This document shows, one piece after another, positions 1 through 12,962 of a stretch of 64,000 bases of DNA (its first letter is position 1; each line of letters starts with the position of its first letter). The DNA is from Prosopocoilus inquinatus (Eukaryota > Arthropoda > Insecta > Coleoptera > Lucanidae). Under the pieces are notes generated by a model that saw only the letters and a program-made list of their open reading frames with translations, searched no databases and had not been told where the DNA came from. The translations under genes and the position numbers were made by a program. The DNA is taken from contig CM069875.1 of NCBI GenBank assembly GCA_036172665.1, positions 16,275,806 through 16,339,805 on the forward strand, given 5' to 3'.

Positions 1-136
1 AGCGTTGTTCCTGTGATGTATCTAATCGATCCTTACTCATCTATCATGTTATTTGACGTTTCGATGGACTCTAGTAACTCCGATGTGAGATACGAAGTTT
101 TTGGACGCAGCAGGAGCTGGAAATAGTTTTAAACGA

Positions 137-158
137 AACAACACATATTAGCGTTGTT
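137..158. repeat. Short dyad spanning the monomer junction (first clear example)
   Basis: AACAAC at 137-142 and GTTGTT at 153-158 are exact reverse complements with 6-bp arms and a 10-base spacer. The pair recurs in nearly every monomer. In the common forms the spacer holds ACGCATTAGC or ACGTATTAGC, and in the first of these an inner GC/GC pair can extend the stem past a two-base bulge. A cruciform or protein-binding role is possible but not shown here. Confidence 0.7.
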
Positions 159-298
159 CCTGTGATTTATCTAAACGATCCTTACTTATCTAACATGTTA
201 TTTGACGTTTGGATGGACTCCAGTAAGTCTGATGTGAGATACAATGTTTTTGGACGCAGCAGGAGCTGGAAATAGTTTTAAACGAAACAACACGTATT
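150..298 (+). repeat. Representative full-length satellite monomer (149 bp)
   Basis: This is a complete unit from one AGCGTTG block to the base before the next. It belongs to the AAACGAT class: AAACGATCC replaces the commoner AATCGATCC, which removes the ClaI site. It is linked with CTTATCTAACATG, the GTAAGTCTGATG form of the middle block and AGGAGCTGG near the end. The same linked set returns in many monomers across the window, so it marks a real monomer lineage and not scattered noise. The monomer phase is arbitrary because the array is continuous. Confidence 0.95.
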
Positions 299-1159
299 AG
301 CGTTGTTCCTGTGCTGTATCTAATCGATCCTTACTCATCTATAATGTTATTTGGCGTTTCGATGGACTCCAGTAGCTCTGATGTGAGATGCGACGTTTTC
401 GGACGCAGCAGAAGCTGGAAATAGTTTTAAACGAAACAACACGCATTAGCGTTGTTCCTGTGATGTATCTAAACGATCCTTACTTATCTAACATGTTATT
501 TGACGTTTGGATGGACTCCAGTAACTCTGATGTGAGATACGAAATTATCGGACGCAGCAGAAGCTGGAAATAGTTTTAAATAAAACAACACGCATTAGCG
601 TTGTTCCTGTGATGTATCTAATCGATCCTTACTTATCTAACATGTTATTTGACGTTTGGATGGACTCCAGTAAGTCTGATGTGAGATACAAAGTTTTTGG
701 ACGCAGCAGGAGCTGGAAATAGTTTTAAACGAAACAACACGTATTAGCGTTGTTCCTGTGATGTATCTAATCGATCCTTACTTATCTAACATGTTATTTG
801 ATGTTTGGATGGACTCCAGTAACTTTGATGTGAGATACGACGTTTTCGGACGCAGCTGATGCTGGAAATAGTTTTAAACGAAACAACACGTATTAGCCTT
901 GTTCCTGTGATGTATCTAATCGATCCTTACTCATCTATCATGTTATTTGACGTTTGAATGGACTCCAGTAACTCTGAGTGAGATACAAAGTTCTCGGACG
1001 CAGCAGAAGCTGGAAATAGTTTTGAACGAAACAACACGTATTCGTCTTGTTCCTGTGATGTATCTAATCGATCCTTACTTATCTATCATGTTATTTGACG
1101 TTTGGATGGACTCCAGTAACTCTGATGTGAGATACGAAATTATCGGACGCAGCAGAAGC

Positions 1160-3207
1160 TGGAAATAGTTTTAAATGAAACAACACGCATTAGCTTTGTT
1201 CCTGTGATGTATCTAATCGATCCTTACTCATCTATCATGTTATTTGACGTTTGGATGGACTCCAGTAACTCTGAAGTGAGATACGAAGTTCTCGGACGCA
1301 GCTGAAGCTGGAAATAGTTTTAAACGAAACAACACGCATTAGCGTTGTTCCTGTGATGTATCTAATCGATCCTTACTCATCTATCATGTTATTTGACGTT
1401 TGGATGACCTCCAGTAACTCTGATGTGAGATACAAAGTTCTCGGACGCAGCAGAAGCTGGAAATAGTTTTGAATGAAACAACACGTATTAGCGTTGTTCC
1501 TGTGATGTAACTAATCGACCCTTACTCATCTATCATGTTATTTGACGTTTGAATGGACTCCAGTAACTCTGATGTGAGATACAAAGTTCTCGGACGCAGC
1601 AGAAGCTGGAAATAGTTTTGAACGAAACAACACGTATTAGCGTTGTTCCTGTGATGTATCTAATCGATCCTTACTCATCTATCATGTTATTTGACGTTTG
1701 AATGGACTCCAGTAACTCTGATGTGAGATACAAAGTTCTCGGACGCAGCAGAAGCTGGAAATAGTTTTGAACGAAACAACACGTATTAGCGTTGTTCCTG
1801 TGATGTATCTAATCGATCCTTACTTATCTACTATGTTATTTGACGTTTCGATGGACTCCAGTAACTCTGATGTGAGATACGAAATTTTCGGATGCAGCAG
1901 AAGCTGGAAATAGTTTTAAATGAAACAACACGCATTAGCGTTGTTCCTGGGATGTATGTAATCGATCCTTACTCATCTATCATGTTATTTGACGTTTGGA
2001 TGGGCTCCAGTAACTCTGAAGTGAGATACGAAGTTCTCGGACGCAGCTGAAGCTGGAAATAGTTTTAAACGAAACAACACGCATTAGCGTTGTTCCTGTG
2101 ATGTATCTAATCGATCGTTACTCATCTATCATGTTATTTGGCATTTCGATGGACTCCAGTAACTTTGATGTGAGATACGAAATTTTCGGACGCAGCAGAA
2201 GCTGGAAATAGTTTTAAACGAAACAACACGCATTAGCGTTGTTCCTGTGATGTATCTAATCGATCCTTACTCATCTATCATGTTATTTGACGTTTCGATG
2301 GACTCCAGTAACTCTGATGTGAGATACGAAATTTTCGGACGCAGCAGAAACTGGAAATAGTTTTAAATGAAACAACACGCATCAGCGTTGTTCCTGTGAT
2401 GTATCTAATCGATCCTTACTCATCTATCATGTTATTTGACGTTTGAATGGACTCCAGTAACTCTGATGTGAGATACGAAATTATCGGACGCAGCTGAAGC
2501 TGGAAATAGTTTTAAATGAAACAACACGCATTAGCGTTGTTCCTGTGATGTATCTAATCGATCCTTACTCATCTATCATGTTATTTGACGTTTGAATGGA
2601 CTCCAGTAACTCTGATGTGAGATACGAAATTATCGGACGCAGCAGGAGCTGGAAATAGTTTTAAACGAAACAACACGCATTAGCGATGTTCCTGTGATGT
2701 ATCTAATCGATCCTTACTCATCTATCATGTTATTTTACGTTTGGATGGACTCCAGTAACTCTGGTGTGAGATACAAAGTTTTTGGACGCAGCAGAAGCTA
2801 GAAATAGTTTTGAACGGAACAACACGTATTAGCGTTGTTCCTGTGATGTATCTAATCGATCCTTACTTAGCTACTATGTTATTTGACGTTTCGATGGACT
2901 CCAGTAACTCTAATGTGAGATACGAAATTTTCGGACGCAGCAGCAGCTGGAAATAGTTTTAAACGAAACAACACATATTGGCGTTGTTCCTGTGATGTAT
3001 CTAATCGATCCTTACTTAGCTACTATGTTATTTGACGTTTCGATGGACTCCAGTAACTCTAATGTGAGATACGAAATCTTCGGACGCAGCAGCAGCTGGA
3101 AATAGTTTTAAACGAAACAACACATATTAGCGTTGTTCCTGTGATGTATCTAATCGATCCTTACATATCTACTATGTTATTTGACGTTTCGATGGACTCC
3201 AGTAACT
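1160..3207 (+). repeat. Long-range duplication B, first copy (partner at 61,807)
   Basis: About 2.05 kb matches 61,807-63,854 at a constant offset of 60,647 bp. The shared order is: GAAGTGAG/CAGCTGAAG monomer, GATGACCTCC monomer, GATGTAACTAATCGACCC monomer, two TTTGAATGG monomers, TTATCTACTATG monomer, CCTGGGATGTATG monomer, TTTGGCATTTCG monomer, AGAAACTGG monomer, GCATCAGCG monomer, GCGATGTTCC monomer, then the TTAGCTACTATG run. The match continues through TTACATATCTAC near 3,161 and ends where GGTGTGAG replaces GATGTGAG. Confidence 0.85.
1299..1310. repeat. Second, class-specific dyad CAGCT-GA-AGCTG
   Basis: In monomers with CAGCTGAAGCTGG in place of CAGCAGAAGCTGG, the twelve bases form a perfect inverted repeat with 5-bp arms around GA. 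Monomers with CAGCTGATGCTGG (for example near 7,411 and 8,007) keep 4-bp arms. The commoner CAGCAGAAGCTGG form does not have this symmetry. A single substitution pair therefore decides whether a monomer carries the dyad. Confidence 0.6.
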
Positions 3208-6200
3208 CTGGTGTGAGATACAAAGTTTTTGGACGCAGCAGAAGCTAGAAATAGTTTTGAACGAAACAACACGTATTAGCGTTGTTCCTGTGATGTATCT
3301 AATCGATCCTTACTTAGCTACTATGTTATTTGACGTTTCGATGGACTCCAGTAACTCTAATGTGAGATACGAAATTTTCGGACGCAGCAGCAGCTGGAAA
3401 TAGTTTTAAACGAAACAACACATATTAGCGTTGTTCCTGTGATGTATCTAATCGATCCTTACTCATCTATCATGTTATTTGGCGTTTCGATGGACTCCAG
3501 TAACTCTGATGTGAGATACGACGTTTTCGGACGCAGCAGAAGCTGGAAATAGTTTTAAATGAAACAACACGCATTAGCGTTGTTCCTGTGATATATGTAA
3601 TCGATCCTTACTCATCTATCATGTTATTTGACGTTTGGATGGGCTCCAGTAACTCTGAAGTGAGGTACGAATTTCTCGGACGCAGCTGAAGCTGGAAATA
3701 GTTTTAAACGAAACAACACGCATTAGCGTTGTTCCTGTGATGTATCTAATCGATCCTTATTCATCTATCATGTTATTTGGCGTTTCGATGGACTCCAGTA
3801 ACTTTGATGTGAGATACGAAATTTTCGGACGCAGCAGAAGCTGGAAATAGTTTTAAACGAAACAACACATATTAGCGTTGTTCCTGTGATGTAACTAATC
3901 GATCCTTACTCATCTATCATGTTATTTGACGTTTGGACGGACTCCAGTAACTCTGATGAGAGATACAAAGTTCTCGGACGCAGTAGAAGCTGGAAATAGT
4001 TTTGAATGAAACAACACGCATTAGCGTTGTTCCTGTGATGTATCTAATCTATCCTTACTCACCTATCATGTTATTTGACGTTTCGATGGACTCTAGTATC
4101 TCTGATGTGAGATACGAAATTTTCGGACGCAGCAGAAGCTGGAAATAGTTTTAAACGAAACAACACGCATTAGCGTTGTTCCTGTGATGTATCTAAACGA
4201 TCCTTACTTATCTAACATGTTATTTGACGTTTGGATGGTCTCCAGTAAGTCTGATGTGAGATACAAAGTTTTTGGACGCAGCAGGAGCTGGAAATAGTTT
4301 TAAACGAAACAACACGTATTAGCGTTGTTCCTGTGCTGTATCTAATCGATCCTTACTCATCTATCATGTTATTTGGCGTTTCGATGGACTCCAGTAGCTC
4401 TGATGTGAGATACGACGTTTTCGGACGCAGCAGAAGCTGGAAATAGTTTTAAATGAAACAACACGCATTAGCGTTGTTCCTGGGATGTATGTAATCGATC
4501 CTTACTCATCTATCATGTTATTTGACGTTTGGATGGGCTCCAGTAACTCTGAAGTGAGATACGAAGTTCTCGGACGCAGCTGAAGCTGGAAATAGTTTTA
4601 AACGAAACAACACGCATTAGCGTTGTTCCTGTGATGTATCTAATCGATCGTTACTCATCTATCATGTTATTTGGCATTTCGATGGACTCCAGTAACTTTG
4701 ATGTGAGATACGAAATTTTCGGACGCAGCAGAAGCTGGAAATAGTTTTAAACGAAACAACACGCATTAGCGTTGTTCCTGTGATGTATCTAATCGATCCT
4801 TACTCATCTATCATGTTATTTGACGTTTCGATGGACTCCAGTAACTCTGATGTGAGATACGAAATTTTCGGACGCAGCAGAAACTGGAAATAGTTTTAAA
4901 TGAAACAACACGCATCAGCGTTGTTCCTGTGATGTATCTAATCGATCCTTACTCATCTATCATGTTATTTGACGTTTGAATGGACTCCAGTAACTCTGAT
5001 GTGAGATACGAAATTATCGGACGCAGCTGAAGCTGGAAATAGTTTTAAATGAAACAACACGCATTAGCGTTGTTCCTGTGATGTATCTAATCGATCCTTA
5101 CTCATCTATCATGTTATTTGACGTTTGAATGGACTCCAGTAACTCTGATGTGAGATACGAAATTATCGGACGCAGCAGGAGCTGGAAATAGTTTTAAACG
5201 AAACAACACGCATTAGCGATGTTCCTGTGATGTATCTAATCGATCCTTACTCATCTATCATGTTATTTTACGTTTGGATGGACTCCAGTAACTCTGGTGT
5301 GAGATACAAAGTTTTTGGACGCAGCAGAAGCTAGAAATAGTTTTGAACGGAACAACACGTATTAGCGTTGTTCCTGTGATGTATCTAATCGATCCTTACT
5401 TAGCTACTATGTTATTTGACGTTTCGATGGACTCCAGTAACTCTAATGTGAGATACGAAATTTTCGGACGCAGCAGCAGCTGGAAATAGTTTTAAACGAA
5501 ACAACACATATTGGCGTTGTTCCTGTGATGTATCTAATCGATCCTTACTTAGCTAGTATGTTATTTGACGTTTCGATGGACTCCAGTAACTCTAATGTGA
5601 GATACGAAATTTTCGGACGCAGCAGCAGCTGGAAATAGTTTTAAACGAAACAACACATATTAGCGTTGTTCCTGTGATGTATCTAATCGATCCTTACATA
5701 TCTACTATGTTATTTGACGTTTCGATGGACTCCAGTAACTCTGGTGTGAGATACAAAGTTTTTGGACGCAGCAGAAGCTAGAAATAGTTTTGAACGAAAC
5801 AACACGTATTAGCGTTGTTCCTGTGATGTATCTAATCGATCCTTACTTAGCTACTATGTTATTTGACGTTTCGATGGACTCCAGTAACTCTAATGTGAGA
5901 TACGAAATTTTCGGACGCAGCAGCAGCTGGAAATAGTTTTAAACGAAACAACACATATTAGCGTTGTTCCTGTGATGTATCTAATCGATCCTTACTCATC
6001 TATCATGTTATTTGGCGTTTCGATGGACTCCAGTAACTCTGATGTGAGATACGACGTTTTCGGACGCAGCAGAAGCTGGAAATAGTTTTAAATGAAACAA
6101 CACGCATTAGCGTTGTTCCTGTGATATATGTAATCGATCCTTACTCATCTATCATGTTATTTGACGTTTGGATGGGCTCCAGTAACTCTGAAGTGAGGTA

Positions 6201-6958
6201 CGAATTTCTCGGACGCAGCTGAAGCTGGAAATAGTTTTAAACGAAACAACACGCATTAGCGTTGTTCCTGTGATGTATCTAATCGATCCTTATTCATCTA
6301 TCATGTTATTTGGCGTTTCGATGGACTCCAGTAACTTTGATGTGAGATACGAAATTTTCGGACGCAGCAGAAGCTGGAAATAGTTTTAAACGAAACAACA
6401 CATATTAGCGTTGTTCCTGTGATGTAACTAATCGATCCTTACTCATCTATCATGTTATTTGACGTTTGGACGGACTCCAGTAACTCTGATGAGAGATACA
6501 AAGTTCTCGGACGCAGTAGAAGCTGGAAATAGTTTTGAATGAAACAACACGCATTAGCGTTGTTCCTGTGATGTATCTAATCTATCCTTACTCACCTATC
6601 ATGTTATTTGACGTTTCGATGGACTCTAGTATCTCTGATGTGAGATACGAAATTTTCGGACGCAGCAGAAGCTGGAAATAGTTTTAAACGAAACAACACG
6701 CATTAGCGTTGTTCCTGTGATGTATCTAAACGATCCTTACTTATCTAACATGTTATTTGACGTTTGGATGGTCTCCAGTAAGTCTGATGTGAGATACAAA
6801 GTTTTTGGACGCAGCAGGAGCTGGAAATAGTTTTAAACGAAACAACACGTATTAGCGTTGTTCCTGTGCTGTATCTAATCGATCCTTACTCATCTATCAT
6901 GTTATTTGGCGTTTCGATGGACTCCAGTAGCTCTGATGTGAGATACGACGTTTTCGGA
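1893..6958 (+). repeat. Tandem duplication of a 17-monomer block (2,533 bp x 2)
   Basis: Copy 1 is about 1,893-4,425 and copy 2 about 4,426-6,958. The offset is exactly 2,533 bp, which is 17 x 149. Shared rare markers include the CCTGGGATGTATG variant at 1,946 and 4,479, GCATCAGCG, the GCGATGTTCC monomer, the AGCTAGAAATAG variant, and the GATGAGAG/CAGTAGAAG monomer. I saw very few differences, for example TAGCTACTATG near 3,020 against TAGCTAGTATG near 5,553, and GAAATCTTCGG near 3,072 against GAAATTTTCGG. The duplication is therefore recent. The neighbouring 14-monomer duplication begins inside copy 2. Confidence 0.92.
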
Positions 6959-9900
6959 CGCAGCAGAAGCTGGAAATAGTTTTAAATGAAACAACACCCA
7001 TTAGCGTTGTTCCTGTGATGTATCTAATCGATCCTTACTCATCTATCATGTTATTTGACGTTTCGATGGACTCTAGTAACTCTGATGTGAGATAAGAAGT
7101 TTTTGGACGCAGCAGGAGCTGGAAATAGTTTTAAACGAAACAACACGTATTAGCGTTGTTCCTGTGATGTATCTAATCGATCCTTACTCATCTATCATGT
7201 TATTTGACGTTTGGATGGACTCCAGTATCTCTGATGTGAGATACGAAATTTTCGGACGCAGCAGAAGCTGGAAATAGTTTTAAACGAAACAACACGCATT
7301 AGCGTTGTTCCTGTGATGTATCTAAACGATCCTTACTTATCTAACATGTTATTTGACGTTTGGATGGACTCCAGTAACTCTGATGTGAGATACGACGTTT
7401 TCGGACGCAGCTGATGCTGGAAATAGTTTTAAACGAAACAACACGTATTCATCTTGTTCCTGTGATGTATCTAATCGATCCTTACTTATCTATCATGTTA
7501 TTTGACGTTTGGATGGACTCCAGTAACTCTGATGTGAGATACGAAATTATCGGACGCAGCAGAAGCTGGAAATAGTTTTAAATGAAACAACACGCATTAG
7601 CGTTGTTCCTGTGATGTATCTAATCGATCCTTACTCATCTATCATGTTATTTGACGTTTGGATGGACTCCAGTAACTCTGATGTGAGATACGAAATTATC
7701 GGACGCAGCAGAAGCTGGAAATAGTTTTAAATGAAACAACACCCATTAGCGTTGTTCCTGTGATGTATCTAATCGATCCTTACTTATCTAACATGTTATT
7801 TGACGTTTGGATGGACTCCAGTAAGTCTGATGTGAGATACAAAGTTTTTGGACGCAGCAGGAGCTGGAAATAGTTTTAAACGAAACAACACGTATTAGCG
7901 TTGTTCCTGTGATGTATCTAAACGATCCTTACTTATCTAACATGTTATTTGACGTTTGGATGGACTCCAGTAACTCTGATGTGAGATACGACGTTTTCGG
8001 ACGCAGCTGATGCTGGAAATAGTTTTAAACGAAACAACACGTATTCATCTTGTTCCTGTGATGTATCTAATCGATCCTTACTTATCTATCATGTTATTTG
8101 AGGTTTGGATGGACTCCAGTAACTCTGATGTGAGATACGAAATTATCGGACGCAGCAGAAGCTGGAAATAGTTTTAAATGAAACAACACGCATTAGCGTT
8201 GTTCCTGTGATGTATCTAAACGATCCTTACTTATCTAACATGTTATTTGACGTTTGGATGGACTCCAGTAACTCTGATGTGAGATACGACGTTTTCGGAC
8301 GCAGCTGATGCTGGAAATAGTTTTAAACGAAACAACACGTATTCATCTTGTTCCTGTGATGTATCTAAACGATCCTTACTTATCTAACATGTTATTTGAC
8401 GTTTGGATGGACTCCAGTAACTCTGATGTGAGATACGACGTTTTCGGACGCAGCAGAAGCTGGAAATAGTTTTAAACGAAACAACACATATTAGCGTTGT
8501 TCCTGTGATGTAACTAATCGATCCTTACTCATCTATCATGTTATTTGACGTTTGGACGGACTCCAGTAACTCTGATGAGAGATACAAAGTTCTCGGACGC
8601 AGTAGAAGCTGGAAATAGTTTTGAATGAAACAACACGCATTAGCGTTGTTCCTGTGATGTATCTAATCTATCCTTACTCACCTATCATGTTATTTGACGT
8701 TTCGATGGACTCTAGTATCTCTGATGTGAGATACGAAATTTTCGGACGCAGCAGAAGCTGGAAATAGTTTTAAACGAAACAACACGCATTAGCGTTGTTC
8801 CTGTGATGTATCTAAACGATCCTTACTTATCTAACATGTTATTTGACGTTTGGATGGTCTCCAGTAAGTCTGATGTGAGATACAAAGTTTTTGGACGCAG
8901 CAGGAGCTGGAAATAGTTTTAAACGAAACAACACGTATTAGCGTTGTTCCTGTGCTGTATCTAATCGATCCTTACTCATCTATCATGTTATTTGGCGTTT
9001 CGATGGACTCCAGTAGCTCTGATGTGAGATACGACGTTTTCGGACGCAGCAGAAGCTGGAAATAGTTTTAAATGAAACAACACCCATTAGCGTTGTTCCT
9101 GTGATGTATCTAATCGATCCTTACTCATCTATCATGTTATTTGACGTTTCGATGGACTCTAGTAACTCTGATGTGAGATAAGAAGTTTTTGGACGCAGCA
9201 GGAGCTGGAAATAGTTTTAAACGAAACAACACGTATTAGCGTTGTTCCTGTGATGTATCTAATCGATCCTTACTCATCTATCATGTTATTTGACGTTTGG
9301 ATGGACTCCAGTATCTCTGATGTGAGATACGAAATTTTCGGACGCAGCAGAAGCTGGAAATAGTTTTAAACGAAACAACACGCATTAGCGTTGTTCCTGT
9401 GATGTATCTAAACGATCCTTACTTATCTAACATGTTATTTGACGTTTGGATGGACTCCAGTAACTCTGATGTGAGATACGACGTTTTCGGACGCAGCTGA
9501 TGCTGGAAATAGTTTTAAACGAAACAACACGTATTCATCTTGTTCCTGTGATGTATCTAATCGATCCTTACTTATCTATCATGTTATTTGACGTTTGGAT
9601 GGACTCCAGTAACTCTGATGTGAGATACGAAATTATCGGACGCAGCAGAAGCTGGAAATAGTTTTAAATGAAACAACACGCATTAGCGTTGTTCCTGTGA
9701 TGTATCTAATCGATCCTTACTCATCTATCATGTTATTTGACGTTTGGATGGACTCCAGTAACTCTGATGTGAGATACGAAATTATCGGACGCAGCAGAAG
9801 CTGGAAATAGTTTTAAATGAAACAACACCCATTAGCGTTGTTCCTGTGATGTATCTAATCGATCCTTACTTATCTAACATGTTATTTGACGTTTGGATGG

Positions 9901-10305
9901 ACTCCAGTAAGTCTGATGTGAGATACAAAGTTTTTGGACGCAGCAGGAGCTGGAAATAGTTTTAAACGAAACAACACGTATTAGCGTTGTTCCTGTGATG
10001 TATCTAAACGATCCTTACTTATCTAACATGTTATTTGACGTTTGGATGGACTCCAGTAACTCTGATGTGAGATACGACGTTTTCGGACGCAGCTGATGCT
10101 GGAAATAGTTTTAAACGAAACAACACGTATTCATCTTGTTCCTGTGATGTATCTAATCGATCCTTACTTATCTATCATGTTATTTGAGGTTTGGATGGAC
10201 TCCAGTAACTCTGATGTGAGATACGAAATTATCGGACGCAGCAGAAGCTGGAAATAGTTTTAAATGAAACAACACGCATTAGCGTTGTTCCTGTGATGTA
10301 TCTAA
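6355..10305 (+). repeat. Direct duplication of 14-monomer period (2,086-bp offset)
   Basis: The segment 6,355-8,219 matches 8,441-10,305 at a constant offset of 2,086 bp (14 x 149). About 1.5 non-matching monomers (8,220-8,440) lie between the matching parts. Shared markers are GATAAGAAG at 7,091 and 9,177 (a TAC to TAA change), CCCATTAGCG before several monomers, the ATTCATCTTG form, and TTTGAGGTTTGG near 8,099 and 10,185. The first copy overlaps the end of the preceding 2,533-bp duplication, so the two events are nested and the older sequence was copied again. Confidence 0.9.
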
Positions 10306-12217
10306 TCGATCCTTACTCATCTATCATGTTATTTGACGTTTGGATGGACTCCAGTAACTCTGATGTGAGATACGAAATTATCGGACGCAGCAGAAGCTGG
10401 AAATAGTTTTAAATGAAACAACACGCATTAGCGTTGTTCCTGTGATGTATCTAATCGATCCTTACTTATCTAACATGTTATTTGACGTTTGGATGGACTC
10501 CAGTAAGTCTGATGTGAGATACAAAGTTTTTGGATGCAGCAGGAGCTGGAAATAGTTTTAAACGAAACAACACGTAATAGCCTTGTTCCTGTGATGTATC
10601 TAATCGATCCTTACTCATCTATCATGTTATTTGACATTTGATTGGACTCCAGTAACTCTGATGTGAGATACAAAGTTCTCGGACGCAGCAGAAGCTGGAA
10701 ATAGTTTTGAACGAAACAACACGTATTCGTCTTGTTCCTGTGATGTATCTAATCGATCCTTACTTATCTATCATGTTATTTGACGTTTGGATGGACTCCA
10801 GTAACTCTGATGTGAGATACGAAATTATCGGACGCAGCAGAAGCTGGAAATAGTTTTAAATGAAACAACACGCATTAGCGTTGTTCCTGTGATGTATCTA
10901 ATCGATCCTTACTCATCTATCATGTTATTTGACGTTTGGATGGACTCCAGTAACTCTGAAGTGAGATACGAAGTTCTCGGACGCAGCTGAAGCTGGAAAT
11001 AGTTTTAAACGAAACAACACGCATTAGCGTTGTTCCTGTGATGTATCTAATCGATCCTTACTCATCTATCATGTTATTTGATGTTTGGATGACCTCAAGT
11101 AACTCTGATGTGAGATACGAAATTATCGGACGCAGCAGAAGCTGGAAATAGTTTTAAATGAAACAACACGCATTAGCGTTGTTCCTGTGATGTATCTAAT
11201 CGATCCTTACTCATCTATCATGTTATTTGACGTTTCGATGGACTCTAGTAACTCTGATGTGAGATACGAAATTTTTGGACGCAGCAGGAGCTGGAAATAG
11301 TTTTAAACGAAACAACACGTATTAGCGTTGTTCCTGTGATGTATCTAATCGATCCTTACTCATCTATCATGTTATTTGACGTTTGGATGGACTCCAGTAT
11401 CTCTGATGTGAGATACGAAATTTTCGGACGCAGCAGAAGCTGGAAATAGTTTTAAACGAAACAACACGTATTAGCGTTGTTCCTGTGATGTATCTAATCG
11501 ATCCTTACTCATCTATCATGTTATTTGACGTTTGAATGGACTCCAGTAACTCTGATGTGAGATACAAAGTTCTCGGACGCAGCAGAAGCTGGAAATAGTT
11601 TTGAACGAAACAACACGTATTAGCGTTGTTCTTGTGATGTAACTAATCGATCCTTACTCATCTATCATGTTATTTGACGTTTGAATGGACTCCAGTAACT
11701 CTGATGTGAGATACAAAGTTCTCGGACGCAGCAGAAGCTGGAAATAGTTTTGAACGAAACAACACGTATTCGTCTTGTTCTTGTGATGTATCTAATCGAT
11801 CCTTACTTATCTATCATGTTATTTGACGTTTGGATGGACTCCAGTAACTCTGATGTGAGATACGAAATTATCGGACGCAGCAGAAGCTGGAAATAGTTTT
11901 AAATGAAACAACACGCATTAGCGTTGTTCCTGTGATGTATCTAATCGATCCTTACTCATCTATCATGTTATTTGACGTTTGGATGGACTCCAGTAACTCT
12001 GAAGTGATATACGAAGTTCTCGGACGCAGCTGAAGCTGGAAAGAGTTTTAAACGAAACAACACGCATTAGCGTTGTTGCTGTGATGTATCTAATCGATCC
12101 TTACCCATCTATCATGTTATTTGACGTTTGGATGACCTCCAGTAACTCTGATGTGAGATACGAAGTTCTCGGACGCAGCTGAAGCTGGAAATAGTTTTAA
12201 ACGAAACAACACGCATT

Positions 12218-12962
12218 AGCGTTGTTCCTGTGATGTATCTAATCGATCCTTAATCATCTATCATGTTATTTGACATTTCGATGGACTCTAGTAACTCCGA
12301 TGTGAGATACGAAGTTTTTGGACGCAGCAGGAGCTGGAAATAGTTTTGAACGAAACAACACGTATTAGCGTTGTTCCTGTGATGTATCTAATCGATCCTT
12401 ACTTAGCTACTATGTTATTTGACGTTTCGATGGACTCCAGTAACTCTAATGTGAGATACGAAATTTTCGGACGCAGCAGCAGCTGGAAATAGTTTTAAAC
12501 GAAACAACACATATTAGCGTTGTTCCTGTGATGTAACTAATCGATCCTTACTCATCTATCATGTTATTTGACGTTTGGACGGACTCCAGTAACTCTGATG
12601 AGAGATACAAAGTTCTCGGACGCAGTAGAAACTGGAAATAGTTTTGAACGAAACAACACGTATTAGCGTTGTTCCTGTGATGTATCTAAACGATCCTTAC
12701 TTATCTAACATGTTATTTGACGTTTGGATGGACTCCAGTAAGTCTGATGTGAGATACAAAGTTTTTGGACGCAGCAGGAGCTGGAAATAGTTTTAAACGA
12801 AACAACACGTATTAGCGTTGTTCCTGTGCTGTATCTAATCGATCCTTACTCATCTATAATGTTATTTGGCGTTTCGATGGACTCCAGTAGCTCTGATGTG
12901 AGATACGACGTTTTCGGACGCAGCAGAAGCTGGAAATAGTTTTAAACGAAACAACACGCATT
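12218..12962 (+). repeat. Recurrent five-monomer module, copy 1
   Basis: Five classes occur in fixed order. The first has CTCTAGTAACTCCG. The second has TTAGCTACTATG with CAGCAGCAGCTGG. The third has GATGTAACTA, TTTGGACGGACTCC, GATGAGAG and CAGTAGAA. The fourth has AAACGATCC with GTAAGTCTG. The fifth has GTGCTGTATC, TTTGGCGTTTCG and GTAGCTC. The length is 745 bp (5 x 149). This copy has private changes (TTAATCATC and GACATTTCG in the first monomer). The same order appears at four other places, which suggests an ancestral higher-order unit. Confidence 0.85.

Noticed and set aside
947..1168. 73-codon open frames, also at 35,235, 35,830, 37,468, 38,063, 51,913, 54,293, 55,484 and 60,104
   Set aside because: They start at TTG inside the satellite, span a monomer with a 1-bp deletion and its neighbour, and repeat because the DNA repeats. 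There is no promoter, intron or family signal.
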